DNA from: Azorinus chamasolen
Lineage: Eukaryota; Mollusca; Bivalvia; Cardiida; Solecurtidae
Direction: 5' to 3'
Length of the DNA: 64,000 bases
Assembly: GCA_963576725.1 (NCBI GenBank)
Contig: OY755247.1
Span: 12,280,534 to 12,344,533, forward strand
Part shown: positions 1 to 9,335 of the stretch, piece after piece
Layout: each line of letters opens with the position of its first letter
How positions within the stretch are numbered: the stretch's first letter is position 1
Translations under genes and position numbers: made by a program
The notes under the pieces: generated by a model
Told to the model about the DNA's origin: nothing
Database searches by the model: none
What the model saw: the letters and a program-made list of their open reading frames with translations, nothing else

Positions 1-275
1 CTCACACTTCTCTCAAAGTCACCCTAGCTTTACAAATATTGTAAATAAAGGTATCCCCGCTGGACTTACCCACAACATAGACGACGGTGAACACAGGACA
101 ACATGTAAAACATAGCATAATAACTGTGACAATCCGTCAAATATGTACTCAATGACTTTGCTGAAGTCAGAGCACCTGCAGGCAAGCCGTTAAGGGCACG
201 ACAGGGAAAAAATAATACATGAGTCTGGTAAGCTCCTCCTGTATCCAAGTTTAAGAGTATACCATCATAGAGTAC
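1..275 (-). other. Naiad-like Penelope element, 3' untranslated region and tail
   Basis: This sequence lies just past the stop codon of the reverse transcriptase ORF on the minus strand. Recognisable homologues occur at 8040-8640 (minus), 18430-18720 (plus) and 19553-19640 (minus). It is therefore the 3' part of the element and not unique flank. In the other copies the tail continues into a CA/GT microsatellite and ends near a CTACTTTTCCATT-like terminus. Here the window edge cuts it off. A SECIS-like fold sits at its start (214-276). Confidence 0.7.
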
Positions 276-276
276 T
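214..276 (-). promoter_or_regulatory. Candidate SECIS-like element in Naiad 3'UTR
   Basis: Read on the minus strand, an ATGA (268-265) is followed by 12 bases and then AAA, the spacing expected between a SECIS quartet and the apical adenines. The 12 bases TGGTATACTCTT pair in large part with GAGCTTACCA on the 3' side, with an internal mismatch. That arm is followed directly by GA, which supplies the partner for tandem G.A pairs. A lower helix AGTAC/GTATT can form outside. The ATGA, the AAA and the GA are kept in the diverged copies near 8594-8640 and 18436-18490. The fold was read by eye. The lower helix is short and overlaps the stop codon, so this is a candidate only. Confidence 0.45.
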
Positions 277-1744
277 ACCCTCGGCCTGTCATCGCGCAAG
301 CAAAGAGGGAAGCGTAGCTACCGACTGTAAAAGGGTCGATAACCAAACATGCAGTGTGTTGCAATATAATAGGATCATAACCTTTCTTTTTAAATTTTTT
401 AATGCGTTTTATAAACAAATCATGAAAATGGATATGACCCCGAATTTTCCTAAGTTTGTAGATAACATCCCCATAAAATTCTGGTTGAGAAATGCCTTGT
501 CGCAGTAACGTCCGTAGATTGCAATTATATTTACTAATGAGAGGTAAATTTCGATAATAAAATTTAGAAAAGGTTTTCCGAAGTTTGTGATATCTGTAAC
601 CTTGCTTAAGAAGTTTATCAGTTATAACTAAATTACGTCTGTTAAAATCTTCAAGCAAAGAACAGGCTCGGGCAAACCTAATAAGTTGAGAAATATAAAC
701 ACCATAAGATGTAGAACGTGGCACATCCCCATCTAGAAAAGGATAATTAACAATTTTAAAATTAAAATCTTCTCTTTTATCGTATACTTTGGACGAAACT
801 TTATCATTTGTAATTGAAAGATTCAAATCTAAAAATGAAGCATTAATGTCAGATTGATTAGCTTTGTTTAAAGACAGTTCTTTTAGGTAGATTGAAGAAA
901 CCATAGTATCAAAATAAGGATTATCTAAATTCAAAATATCGTCTAAATACCTTGAAGTTTTATTAAAAGCATTAACAATATCGGTCTGTGTATCAGGTTT
1001 TAAGCTAAGCATAAAATCCCTCTCGTAGCAATACAAAAACAAATCTGCAACAAGAGGGGCACAATTTGTACCCATGGGTATACCAACAACTTGACGATAT
1101 ATGGTATCTCCATAACGCACAAATATATTATCTAAAAGAAAGGTTAGAGATCTACAAACATCAAGGCAAGTCCACATTGTGTAATGTTCAACTTCTGAAT
1201 TCGAAAAGAATGAACGTTGAACATTACAAGCAATGAACATTTTGTTTTCTCTGGCAAAGGTTTTTTCTATTAATTTAATAAGTCTATCCTTTATAAGATG
1301 GTGAGGTAGAGTAGTATAGAGTGTAGAGAAATCATAAGAGCTCAGTAAAGAAATGTTATACTGTTCATTTTCAAGTTTTGTTAAAACATCATTTGAATTT
1401 TTTATGGACCAAAAAACATTAATACCAGAATTTTCATATATTTTATCACAGTAGCGTTTAACATGTTCTTTGATCGTAGTAAGACAGGACGTCAAAAGTA
1501 TAGATAATTTAGTAGTGGTACAACAGCTAGAGTTGGCAATAAAACGCGACTTATAAGGGTTTTTATGTAGTTTCGGAATCCAGTACAAAGTAGAAAGTTT
1601 ATGTTGTTTTATGTTAGGACCAGACTTAAAATCATTGCACATTTTTACATGTTCCGAGACTATATCTTTTTCAGGTGTTTGAACTGTTATATAAGTTTTT
1701 GAATCAGTTAGCTCCTTCTTTAAAACATCAACATAATACAATCT

Positions 1745-1747
1745 TCA
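1745..1747 (-). other. Second in-frame TGA at a family Cys position (possible selenocysteine)
   Basis: The codon falls between SNNVIII and RLYYVDVL. Related proteins, as recalled, read V-V-C-R here, so the TGA again stands where cysteine is expected. The frame is open for 29 codons before it and about 490 after it. Two TGAs, both at cysteine positions and with no TAA or TAG in the same stretch, fit recoding better than random decay. Confidence 0.5.
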
Positions 1748-2157
1748 AATAATGATTACATTGTTTGATGCCTTGTCAGCAGGAACAAGAACATAATCTG
1801 AATGAAAATTAGAAATGTTTTTCTTCAAGTAGCGAAATGTAACTCTAGGTCGAGGTGGTAAAAGATGGTTATTTGATTTGTAAAAGTTATTCGTGTATCA
1901 ATAATATCGAAAATACATTTCTTCCAATCCGAAAGGGCATTAACATCGGCATGTTCTCGTCGACACCATTTGATGCAGAATTCTTGAATAGCTTCCGCAA
2001 TATGAGTTCGACAAGCGTCAAAATCAATAAGGGAAGGTAATCTATATTTAGGTCCTTTAGTTAGGAGGGTCCTGAGACGTTGATCCTTAATGATATCAAA
2101 ATTACCAGTAATGACATGACCAACTGGTTTATAGCAAAAGCTAGAAATGCTACAATC

Positions 2158-2160
2158 TCA
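2158..2160 (-). other. In-frame TGA at the first Cys of the CxC motif (possible selenocysteine)
   Basis: The reading frame continues in family sequence on both sides: NTPIS before the TGA, and DCSISSF and GHVITGN after it. The TGA replaces the first cysteine of the C-x-C motif that defines Naiad/Chlamys elements. Selenocysteine in place of cysteine is the natural reading if the element has a SECIS. A TGC to TGA nonsense mutation is the alternative. Confidence 0.55.
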
Positions 2161-3312
2161 AGAAATAGGGGTATTAACATCAATATTTAAGTCAGAGACA
2201 ATTTTATTGTAGTTCAAAATAACATTTCTAATAGGTTTATTATATTTATAACAGATGATAGGTGATTCAGAGTTGATGAAATATTTTGGAATAGCCTCGA
2301 TTACATTCTTATCACGAAATATACTTTGAATATCAATAAAATCGATACCTTTATTTAGGAACTGAAGTTTCAGAAAATGTCTTTTATGTTCAGATTCTTT
2401 ATCAATACGTGGACGAAGAACATGCTGTGTGTAACTTTGTATAAGTGAGGCAGTATTAATTAACGGATCTGTACGCATATAGATTTTATCAGCCTCTTCG
2501 TCTATTGACTTAAGACAGGAAAAGGGTAAAGACGATAAACAAGATAACATAGAATGTTTACCAGTTTGTTTTAGAATAGTATGTAAATCATGAATAGACA
2601 TATTACGACGTAATTTACGCTTGATATTACCATTTCTACGTCTGCCATGTGATCTACTTTTACGTTTTCGAATAGAAAATATAGAGAAAATATCGATACT
2701 TGGATCTTTAGAAATATTGCCGCTGAAAGTCAAGTCACAAGATTTCGTACCCCTGACGATTGATCCATTGGACAACTGTCATTTTGTCTGTACGAATCAA
2801 TATATTGTGATTCTTGATTTGAGGAAGAAAATGTCTGACTGACTGAATCACTGCTTCCATTTCCAGACAATTGATGTGTTGCAGTTTTTGATTCATGTGT
2901 CCTCCCTATCCGAAAAGACTGGCATCGGTTGTCAATATTACAGGAAAAACCTTTGGTTGAAAAGCTTGACCCTTTAGAATATTTGCTTCTGTTACCGACT
3001 TGATTCTAGCAAAGGTGTAAGTGGAATCTGATGAAACATGTACATTATCAACGGACTCCAATTCTGTAAATTGTATATTTGGATAGAACGCACGAAAAGT
3101 CGTGCATTGGGAATCAAATCTAGACAAGAAGCTATATTTCTCAAGGGGTCATTTCACCGAGAAATCTTCCCGGAAGACTGAGCTGCGATCTCAGAGCGTG
3201 GCTTGATCGCCGCAGGTCGCACGTAGTCGACAGTTGACCGAGGGTTGGTCGTGCCTTGGTCTCCCGTGGTCGCACATGGTCGAGGATTGGTCTCCCGGAA
3301 AAACAGATCGTA

Positions 3313-3344
3313 GCTCGGTTTTTTGACATGTCAAAAAACCGAGC
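3313..3344. repeat. Perfect 32-bp palindrome
   Basis: The two halves, GCTCGGTTTTTTGACA and its exact complement, meet with no spacer. Each half ends in GCTCGG, which recurs near the element's right end (AGCTGCGAT and CCGAGC context). This may mark an older internal terminus, for example two element ends joined head to head. Confidence 0.85.
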
Positions 3345-3678
3345 CTCGACCTAAAAGTCGCACGGAGAGCGTCGAAAGAGCGAACAAGATCGAGGAAAGA
3401 ACGCATTGGTCGCGGGACGATCGAAACTAGAGCGGGGATGAGCTAGGCTCAGTCTTCTCGAGCGAGAATTGGTCGCGCGAATGGTCGTGCTGCTCGACCC
3501 CTGCTCGATCCCCGCTCGATCCGTGCGATCTATCTTCGCTCTTTTGCGATTAAGCCTCGCTCCGCGAGACCTGTCCCAGACCTTCCCTAGACCCGTACGT
3601 TCCATATTATTTCCATTGGCGGCCTCTGTGCACTTAAGCTTCAACCAAATAAGATCGACCCTCGCTTAACTTGCGGTT

Positions 3679-3948
3679 CTATAGATCTTCTATAGTTAGT
3701 ATCCATCTTTGCAATTCTAGGCCCCACCCTGGCCAAAAGTACGTCAAACATCTCCGGGGCATACGGAGATAGGTCCGGTAGGTAGCTTCATCTCCCAGCC
3801 TCAGTTCTGTCATGAGGGAGGTGTACTGACCATAATGTTCCCTCTGGTGTTCACGAGGCTCCTTTTCAGCATGGTTAGCATGGCCAGGGAGTCTTGCTGC
3901 AATTTCAGGGTATGGTGCTGTAATACATGTACAAATGTACACTAGCAT
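3679..3948 (-). pseudogene. Harbinger transposase N-terminal remnant
   Basis: The 89-residue frame includes EHYGQYTSLMTELRLGD followed by TYRTYLRMP, the pattern at the start of HARBI1-like transposases (short linker, L-x-x-x-L-R-L-x-D, Y-x-x-Y-L-R-M). The DDE catalytic domain that should follow is absent. The frame runs into non-coding GTCG-rich sequence, so the element was left non-autonomous by internal deletion. Confidence 0.5.
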
Positions 3949-4751
3949 GATGCAGAGCGATTGGGTCCATGTTATCCCTTCGGAGACTGGTCAAAAACTG
4001 ATGGTCGGCCAACGATCGCCGGGTATTGTTTAACGATCGCAGTGAGTCGCGCGCAAATCCGTGCAACCAAAACCAATGTGCGCGTAGCTCGGGCGAGACT
4101 CTGTCGAGAAAAGATCGAGAATTGGTCGTCTGAGCGAAGCTAGAACGTTCGAGATCGCATCTAAATCGTATTGATCGAGGGTACATTGCAACTCGTACGT
4201 AGCTAGATCGGTCGGGAACGAGTCTTGGTCGGTCGAGGTCGCGCGCTTGCGAAGATAGATCGCCGAGTGATCGAGGCAATGTCGCAGATTGGTCGAACAG
4301 AACGAACCTTGGTCGTGTCAAGATCGCTTCAGATCGAGTGGATAGACGTAGGTAGAGCGTATACAGAGCGTGTGTAGAGCGTATAGGACGTATATAGAGC
4401 GTACACATCGAAGGTCAAACGAGCTAACATCGAACATAGAGCGTGCACAGAAAATAATGGGGCAGGTCGCACGATTTTTGCCCGCGACCATGGGAAAACC
4501 GAGCTGCGATTAAGGTCGCGCGTGGTCGCGTGCGACTTTTCCAGGTCGTACTCGGTGAAATGGCCCCATCAACAGAACTTTAATAATAGCGTGTCGAAAT
4601 CAGTCCCTTTCAACCCCAAAATTCTCTCTGACTGAAATTCCATCCTATATATGATATGTCCTGACAGGGAACTTATTATGATTTGTTTCTTGTTCGCTAT
4701 AATTCCTAGACGAAAATGAGACTTAATGTTGTAATACGATTTTTCCAAAGT

Positions 4752-7078
4752 ACTTTTTATACGGCCGTCTTCAGACGGGTCGTATAATGTGAAACCCTTC
4801 GGCCAGTGGTCGGGTGGTGGTCGGGCAGGCAGGCGGGTGTCTTGATTCGTTTCCAGACGATAACTTTAGTTCTGTATATCCAATCTTCATGAAAATTTAC
4901 ATGTGCATTGATACTAATTAGAGCAGGAACCATATTGATTATGGGCTTTATTAGACCAATGTCAAGGTCAATGTTTCTAAAAACAGATTTTTTTCAGTAG
5001 TATTTTTCCGTTTCCGGACGATAGCTTTAGTTCTGTATGCTCGATCTTCATGAAACTCCACATGAGCATTGACATAGCGAGGGCAGGAACCCTATTGAGT
5101 ATGGGCTTTGCGTGACCAAGGTCGAGGTCGTCGTTTGTTTTCTAAAAATATTGTTTTCCTGAAGAATTTTCTCGTTTCCGGACGATAACTTTAGTTCTGT
5201 ATGTTCGATCTTCATGAAACTTCAAATGTGCATTGATATCAGTGAGGGCAAGACTCCTTATGAATATGGGCTTTGCCCAACCAAGGTCAAGCACACTTTT
5301 TCTAAAATTAGATTGTTTTTCAGTAGAATTTTTCCGTTTCCGGAAGATAACTTAAGTTCTGTATGCCCGATCTTCATGAAACTCCACATGTGCATTGATA
5401 TCTGTGAAAGCAGGAATCTTGTTGAATATGGGCTTTGCCCGACCAAGGTCAAGGTCATTTGTGTTCTAAAAATAGATTGTTTTTCTGTAGAATTTCCTAT
5501 TTCTGGACTATAACTTTAATTCTGTATGTCTGATCTTCATGTAACTTCACATGTGCATTGATATCAATGAGTGCAGGAACCCTATTGAATATGGGCTTTT
5601 CCCGACCAAAGTTAAGTTCATTTTTTTCTAAATATATATTGTTTTTCTGTAGAATTTTCCCGTTTCAGGACGTTAACTTGTTCTGTATGTTCAATCTTCC
5701 TGAAACTTCACATGTGCATTGATATCATTAAGGGCAGAAGCCCTATTGAATATGGCCTTTACCAGACCAAGATTAAGGTCACCGTTCCTAAAAATAGATT
5801 GTTTTTCAGTGGTATTTTGCCGTTTCCGGACAATAACTTTAGTTCTGTATGCCCAATCTTCATTAAACTCCACATGTGCATTGATATCAGTGAGGGCAGG
5901 GACCCTTTTGAATATGGGCTTTGCCCAACCAAGGTCAAGCACACTTTTTCTAAAATTAGATTGTTTTTCAGTAGAATTTTTCCGTTTCCGGAAGATAACT
6001 TAAGTTCTGTATGCCCGATCTTCATGAAACTCCACATGTGCATTGATATCTGTGAAAGCAGGAATCTTGTTGAATATGGGCTTTGCCCGACCAAGGTCAA
6101 GGTCATTTGTGTTCTAAAAATAGATTGTTTTTCTGTAGAATTTCCTATTTCTGGACTATAACTTTAATTCTGTATGTCTGATCTTCATGTAACTTCACAT
6201 GTGCATTGATATCAATGAGTGCAGGAACCCTATTGAATATGGGCTTTTCCCGACCAAAGTTAAGTTCATTTTTTTCTAAATATATATTGTTTTTCTGTAG
6301 AATTTTCCCGTTTCAGGACGTTAACTTGTTCTGTATGTTCAATCTTCCTGAAACTTCACATGTGCATTGATATCATTAAGGGCAGAAGCCCTATTGAATA
6401 TGGCCTTTACCAGACCAAGATTAAGGTCACCGTTCCTAAAAATAGATTGTTTTTCAGTGGTATTTTGCCGTTTCCGGACAATAACTTTAGTTCTGTATGC
6501 CCAATCTTCATTAAACTCCACATGTGCATTGATATCAGTGAGGGCAGGGACCCTTTTGAATATGGGCTTTGCCCGACCAAGGTCAAGGCCGTTTTATTCT
6601 AAAAATAGATTGTTTTTCTGTAGAATTTTCCCGTTTCCAGACGATAACTTAAGTTTTGTATGTCGGATTTTCATGAAACTTCAAATATGCATTAAAATAA
6701 ATGAGGACAGGAACCCTATTGAATATGGTCTATGCCTGACCAAGGTCAAGCTCATTTTTCCAAAAAATAGATTGTTTTTCAGTAGATTTGTTTTCGTTTC
6801 CAGACGATAACAAGTGTTGTTTATCAAATCCTCACGAACATTTACATGTGCATTGATATCGATAGGGGCAGGAACCCTTCTGAATATGGGCTTTGCCCAA
6901 CCAAAGTCAAGGTCACGTTTCCTTAAAATTGATCGTGTTTCCTTTTTCGTTTAGGGACCTATATAGATTAAACGTAAAAAAATATTTAAGTGAGCTATTG
7001 CTACCTGATATGGAGTAATGGCCTTTCAACTGAAGACATTTGACGGGCGTATTTTGTGACATTTTGGCACTAATGTTT
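4752..7078 (+). mobile_element. Pearl-like tandem-repeat element A
   Basis: A near-palindromic cap (4758-4786, TATACGGCCGTCT and its complement) is followed by a G-rich GGTCGGG/GGCAGGC stretch. About 13 monomers of roughly 162 bp come next, each containing GGACGATAACT and ATGAAACTTCACATGTGC. The right end, GACGGGCGTATTTTGTGAC at 7042-7060, matches the right end of element G near 56082. Only chance ORFs occur in the array. The overall plan is that of bivalve pearl elements. Confidence 0.75.
5263..6558 (+). repeat. 648-bp higher-order duplication inside pearl element A
   Basis: Four consecutive monomers (about 5263-5910) are repeated almost without change at about 5911-6558, an offset of exactly 648 bp. 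The single monomers within the block differ from each other by far more than the two blocks differ. This is the mark of a recent unequal exchange. Confidence 0.85.
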
Positions 7079-7154
7079 GGATTTGATTCAGGTAAATTGC
7101 TAGACGTATGCCTCAAATGACCGACTACGACTGAAGTGATCTTTACCCCATACC
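7079..7154. other. Unassigned gap between pearl A and Naiad tail
   Basis: Short unassigned stretch. It may be more DIRS pol, but no clear motif is visible. Confidence 0.3.
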
Positions 7155-7345
7155 AATGACTTTTGTCACTGACCGTTCCAAGGCGGTACTTCCATCTTCC
7201 CCCTATATTGTATGTTTGTTTTGTCTTTGTGCGTCTCTTGATGTTTTTATAGTTATGTACATTTGCTGTTTCCTGGTGTTGCTGTTCGGGCGGCTGTTTG
7301 TTCTGTATGTGGTGTTTCCTGCATGACTCATTTTTGTACTTTTGT
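7155..7345 (+). mobile_element. Naiad 3'-tail fragment (variant)
   Basis: The fragment starts CTGACCGTTCCAAGGCGGTAC, as do the tails at 18760 and 38066. It then follows a diverged version with CTGTATGTGGTGTTTCCTGC and ends TTTTTGTACTTTT. The same variant occurs at 63183-63325 (plus), 13180-13252 (minus) and 27005-27070 (minus). No coding sequence is attached, so it is a strongly 5'-truncated insertion. Confidence 0.55.
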
Positions 7346-7695
7346 AAATACTCTTGGAGAAACTTTTAGCCGAAAATTGGTAACATATTTTATTTAAAAA
7401 CTGAATCGAATATATTTCCGACTTTTTTAATATTTTGCTGTGAAAGTATGCGTCTTTGACATTTACTGACCAGTCTCCTTGTTCTACAAGGCCTGGGGCT
7501 TTGCTCATTGTGGCCATTTTGAAATATGTTTTGATGAGATACCGATTTAGGGGTTTCAAATTTATGACAGGTCGAAGCTTGTCTGAGCCTTGTTTGGTAC
7601 TAAGAATAATGTGCTGTAAAACCTGTAATTTAGTCCTGAACTTGTACCTCTTCGATGGCATTTTTACCAAAATAGTTTCTATTTTTTTCTAACAA
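7346..7695 (-). pseudogene. DIRS-like reverse transcriptase, N-terminal part (part b)
   Basis: The minus strand reads HLLEKN-x-x-x-x-GKNAIEEVQ, then in a shifted frame GSDKLRPVINLKPLNRYL, FKMATM, GDWSVNVKDAYFH, and YQFSAKSF. These are the RT fingers and motif A of DIRS/Ty3-type elements, with Asp in KDAYFH retained. At least one frameshift lies near 7650, and the piece is cut on both sides by Naiad sequence. Confidence 0.65.
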
Positions 7696-7794
7696 ATGAG
7701 TTTGATGATTGGGAATGAAAAAGTAGTTAAGACAAGCAGGAAAAGGCACGTACAAAACGCAAACACCAAAACAAACAGCATATCCACACAATCA

Positions 7795-7890
7795 AACACA
7801 CGCACGCACGCACACACGCACGCACGCACACACACACACGCACGCACGCGCGCACGCACGCGCACGCACGCGCGCGCACACGAACACACG
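7795..7890. repeat. CA/CGCA microsatellite in Naiad tail
   Basis: This is a run of CACACA and CGCACGCA units. The same position in the tails at 19310-19365 and 38215-38256 also holds a CA/GT run, so the microsatellite travels with the element. Several overlapping open frames here (Thr/His/Arg-rich or Cys/Val-rich) are products of the repeat. Confidence 0.9.
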
Positions 7891-8265
7891 CCACAAAAAC
7901 ATCAAACAAGAACAAAAGCACAAATACAAAGACACAAAAACAAAGGCAATAAACAAACGCAAAGGCAAGGGTGACAAAGAGAGTACCGCCTTGGAACGGT
8001 CAGTGGCAAAGCCACTACTGGGGGTTTAAAACGGTTCACGGAAGTCCGAACCTCAAACTGATCTTAAAGTCACTCTCGCTTAACAAATAGTGTAAATAAA
8101 GGTATTCCCGTCAGACTTCTCCACAACATAGGAGGTGGTAAGCACAGGACAATATGTATAACATAAGCATGACAACAACTGTGAAAGTCAGTCAAATATA
8201 TACTCAATGACTTTGCTGAAGTCAGAACAACAGCAGTGCAGCCATTAAGGGCACGACAAAGAAAA

Positions 8266-8569
8266 GTAAAGTACCTTGTTATAGTCTACTTTCAGTCCGA
8301 ATGACCACTCAGCCGACTGTACATTTACTCCCCTGGTCATTGAGTCAGTCGCCTACAATATTGAGCACTGCTAACATATGGCGCAATCATGCAGCCGCAG
8401 TACCGGCTAGTGACACTTATGAGTACTCATCTAACACTTGGGTGGAGAGGAAGTGCGGATGGGAGACACTGAAAAGCATCTCTGATATTTCCGGGATGAA
8501 CCGGGATTTGAACCCCGGACCTCCGGACTGATAGTCAAGCGTGTTATCACTAGACCATCGCACATCACA
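8266..8569 (-). mobile_element. tRNA-derived SINE inserted in Naiad copy 2
   Basis: The minus strand begins with a tRNA-like head: box A-like TGGTCTAGTGATAAC and box B GGTTCAAATCC, between GTCCGGG and CCCGG arms. About 200 bp of SINE body follow. The undisturbed 3'UTR sequence is seen at 200-230. The SINE interrupts it, with a short imperfect duplication (GAAAAGTAA and AAAAGGCAA) at the two sides. The acceptor stem is degenerate, so this is not a functional tRNA. Confidence 0.7.
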
Positions 8570-8972
8570 AAAGGCAATACATGAGTCTGGTAAGCTCATT
8601 CTGTTTCTGGGTTTAAGAGTATACAATCATAGCGTACTACCCTCGGCCTGGCATCTTGCGATCAAAGAGGGAAGCATAGCTACCGACTGTAAAGGGGTTA
8701 TTAACCAAACATGGAATGTGTTGCAATATAATGGTCCATAATCTTTCTTCCTAAAAGTTTTAATGCGTTTAATAAACAAATCATGAAAATGGCTATAACC
8801 CAGGCATTTTCTAAGTTTGCAAATAACATCACCCTATTATTCTAGATAAGAATTTCCTGTTGCAATAACGTCCGTAAATGGCAATATATATTTACTAATT
8901 ATAGGTAAATTTCGATAATAAAATAAAGAAAAAAAACTTTCCTAATTGTATGATATATGTAACTTTGCTTAA

Positions 8973-9209
8973 AGGCATTTCGAAAGGAATGTTGACCCAT
9001 TAACCCCATGCTGTGCATTTGGGGAGTTGACTGTCAAGCATCTGATACACAAACTGATAAGGCGAGCTACCATCACAGAGGATCAATGGATAATTGCATA
9101 ACTTTATCTCTTATGGATATGGACCCTGACTGGACACTGCAGGAGCACAGCTGGATACTGTGTATATAGGGGGGGGGGGGTCACTTATATAAGGAGCTTT
9201 GAAATGCCT
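8973..9209. mobile_element. TTAA-type (piggyBac-like) MITE, copy 1
   Basis: The ends are AGGCATTTCGAAAG and CTTTGAAATGCCT, flanked by TTAA on both sides (8969-8972 and 9210-9213). The empty site is visible in the intact Naiad copy (CTTGCTTAAGAAG near 601-613). Removing 237 bp plus one TTAA restores it exactly. A second copy lies at 48705-48944. It has no coding capacity and contains a G run near 9170. Confidence 0.85.
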
Positions 9210-9335
9210 TTAAGAAGTTTATCAGTTATAATAGAATAACGACTATTATTTTTTCTAGCAAAGAACGGGCGGGCACATCTCATCTAGAAAAGGATAATTA
9301 ACAATTTCGAAATCAAAATCCCTTTCTTTTATCCC

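Larger units (their letters stand above)
275..2740 (-). pseudogene. Naiad-like Penelope reverse transcriptase, 5'-truncated, with in-frame TGA codons
   Basis: Two open frames (2740-2161 and 1739-278) and the sequence between them encode one protein. In order it has an N-terminal linker, NTPIS-x-DC (the CxC motif), GHVITGN, KGPKYR, PADKASNN, LYWIPKLHK, the RT motif YDFSTLYTTLPH, GIPMGTNCAPLVADLF, the catalytic RYLDDIL, and a C-terminus ending TACLVIDPF. This matches the N-terminal-endonuclease clade of Penelope-like elements (Naiads). The GIY-YIG domain is missing because the copy is cut at 2740, where it abuts DIRS sequence. TGA codons lie at 2160-2158 and 1747-1745, both at cysteine positions of the family. 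A one-base frameshift at a T run near 1860 breaks the frame, so this copy is dead or the assembly has an indel. The stop is TAG at 277-275. Family assignment is from recalled motifs, without a search. Confidence 0.78.
3145..4568. mobile_element. PIF/Harbinger-like element, internally degraded
   Basis: The ends are inverted repeats, GGGGTCATTTCACCGAG at 3145-3161 and CTCGGTGAAATGGCCCC at 4551-4567, with one mismatch. TCAA flanks both sides (3141-3144 and 4569-4572). Removing the element and one TCAA rejoins the DIRS frame across the site. The interior is strikingly rich in GTCG and GATCG words, unlike the AT-rich surroundings, except for a central block (3679-3990) that encodes a Harbinger-like transposase N-terminus. 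Harbinger elements usually make a 3-bp duplication, so the 4-bp TCAA is slightly unusual. Confidence 0.65.
2740..4755 (-). pseudogene. DIRS-like retrotransposon pol, RT thumb to RNase H (part a), split by Harbinger
   Basis: On the minus strand, 4755-4569 encodes a stretch resembling the DIRS RT thumb (GIIANKK, ILGLKG). The frame resumes after the Harbinger insertion at 3144 with SFLSRFDSQ and goes on to VILTTDASLFG, the first catalytic Asp of RNase H. It continues through HINCLEMEAV, LIRTDKMTVVQWINRQG and GTKSCDL. The tryptophan expected after DASLFG is a TAG stop, and a frameshift occurs near 2750. The fragment ends at 2740 at the Naiad junction. Two further pieces of the same kind lie at 7346-7695 and 9336-11900 in matching order, so all three may be remnants of one element. 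Confidence 0.6.
7700..9335 (-). pseudogene. Naiad-like element copy 2, 5'-truncated, with SINE and MITE insertions
   Basis: From right to left this follows the 3' end of the element at 1-740. It has decayed RT C-terminus (9335-8650), the 3'UTR with the SECIS-like block, and the tail with a CA microsatellite, ending near 7710. It has many stops, a deletion near 9280 and two insertions. It sits inside the DIRS backbone, between parts b and c. Confidence 0.7.

Noticed and set aside
1855..2040. Plus-strand 61-codon frame
   Set aside because: It lies opposite the Naiad linker region, which is coding on the minus strand.
5214..6810. Tandem open frames of 80-150 codons in pearl array A
   Set aside because: The same frames recur with the 162-bp period on both strands; they follow the repeat and not a protein.
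4850..6950. CRISPR-like regular repeats
   Set aside because: Monomers are contiguous with no spacers, and the host is an animal; this is a pearl element.
7689..7977. Overlapping open frames on both strands across the CA/CGCA run
   Set aside because: Products of the microsatellite (Thr/His or Cys/Val repeats); no start context and no conservation.
8492..8569. Functional tRNA gene
   Set aside because: A and B boxes are good, but acceptor and anticodon stems do not form; it is a SINE head.
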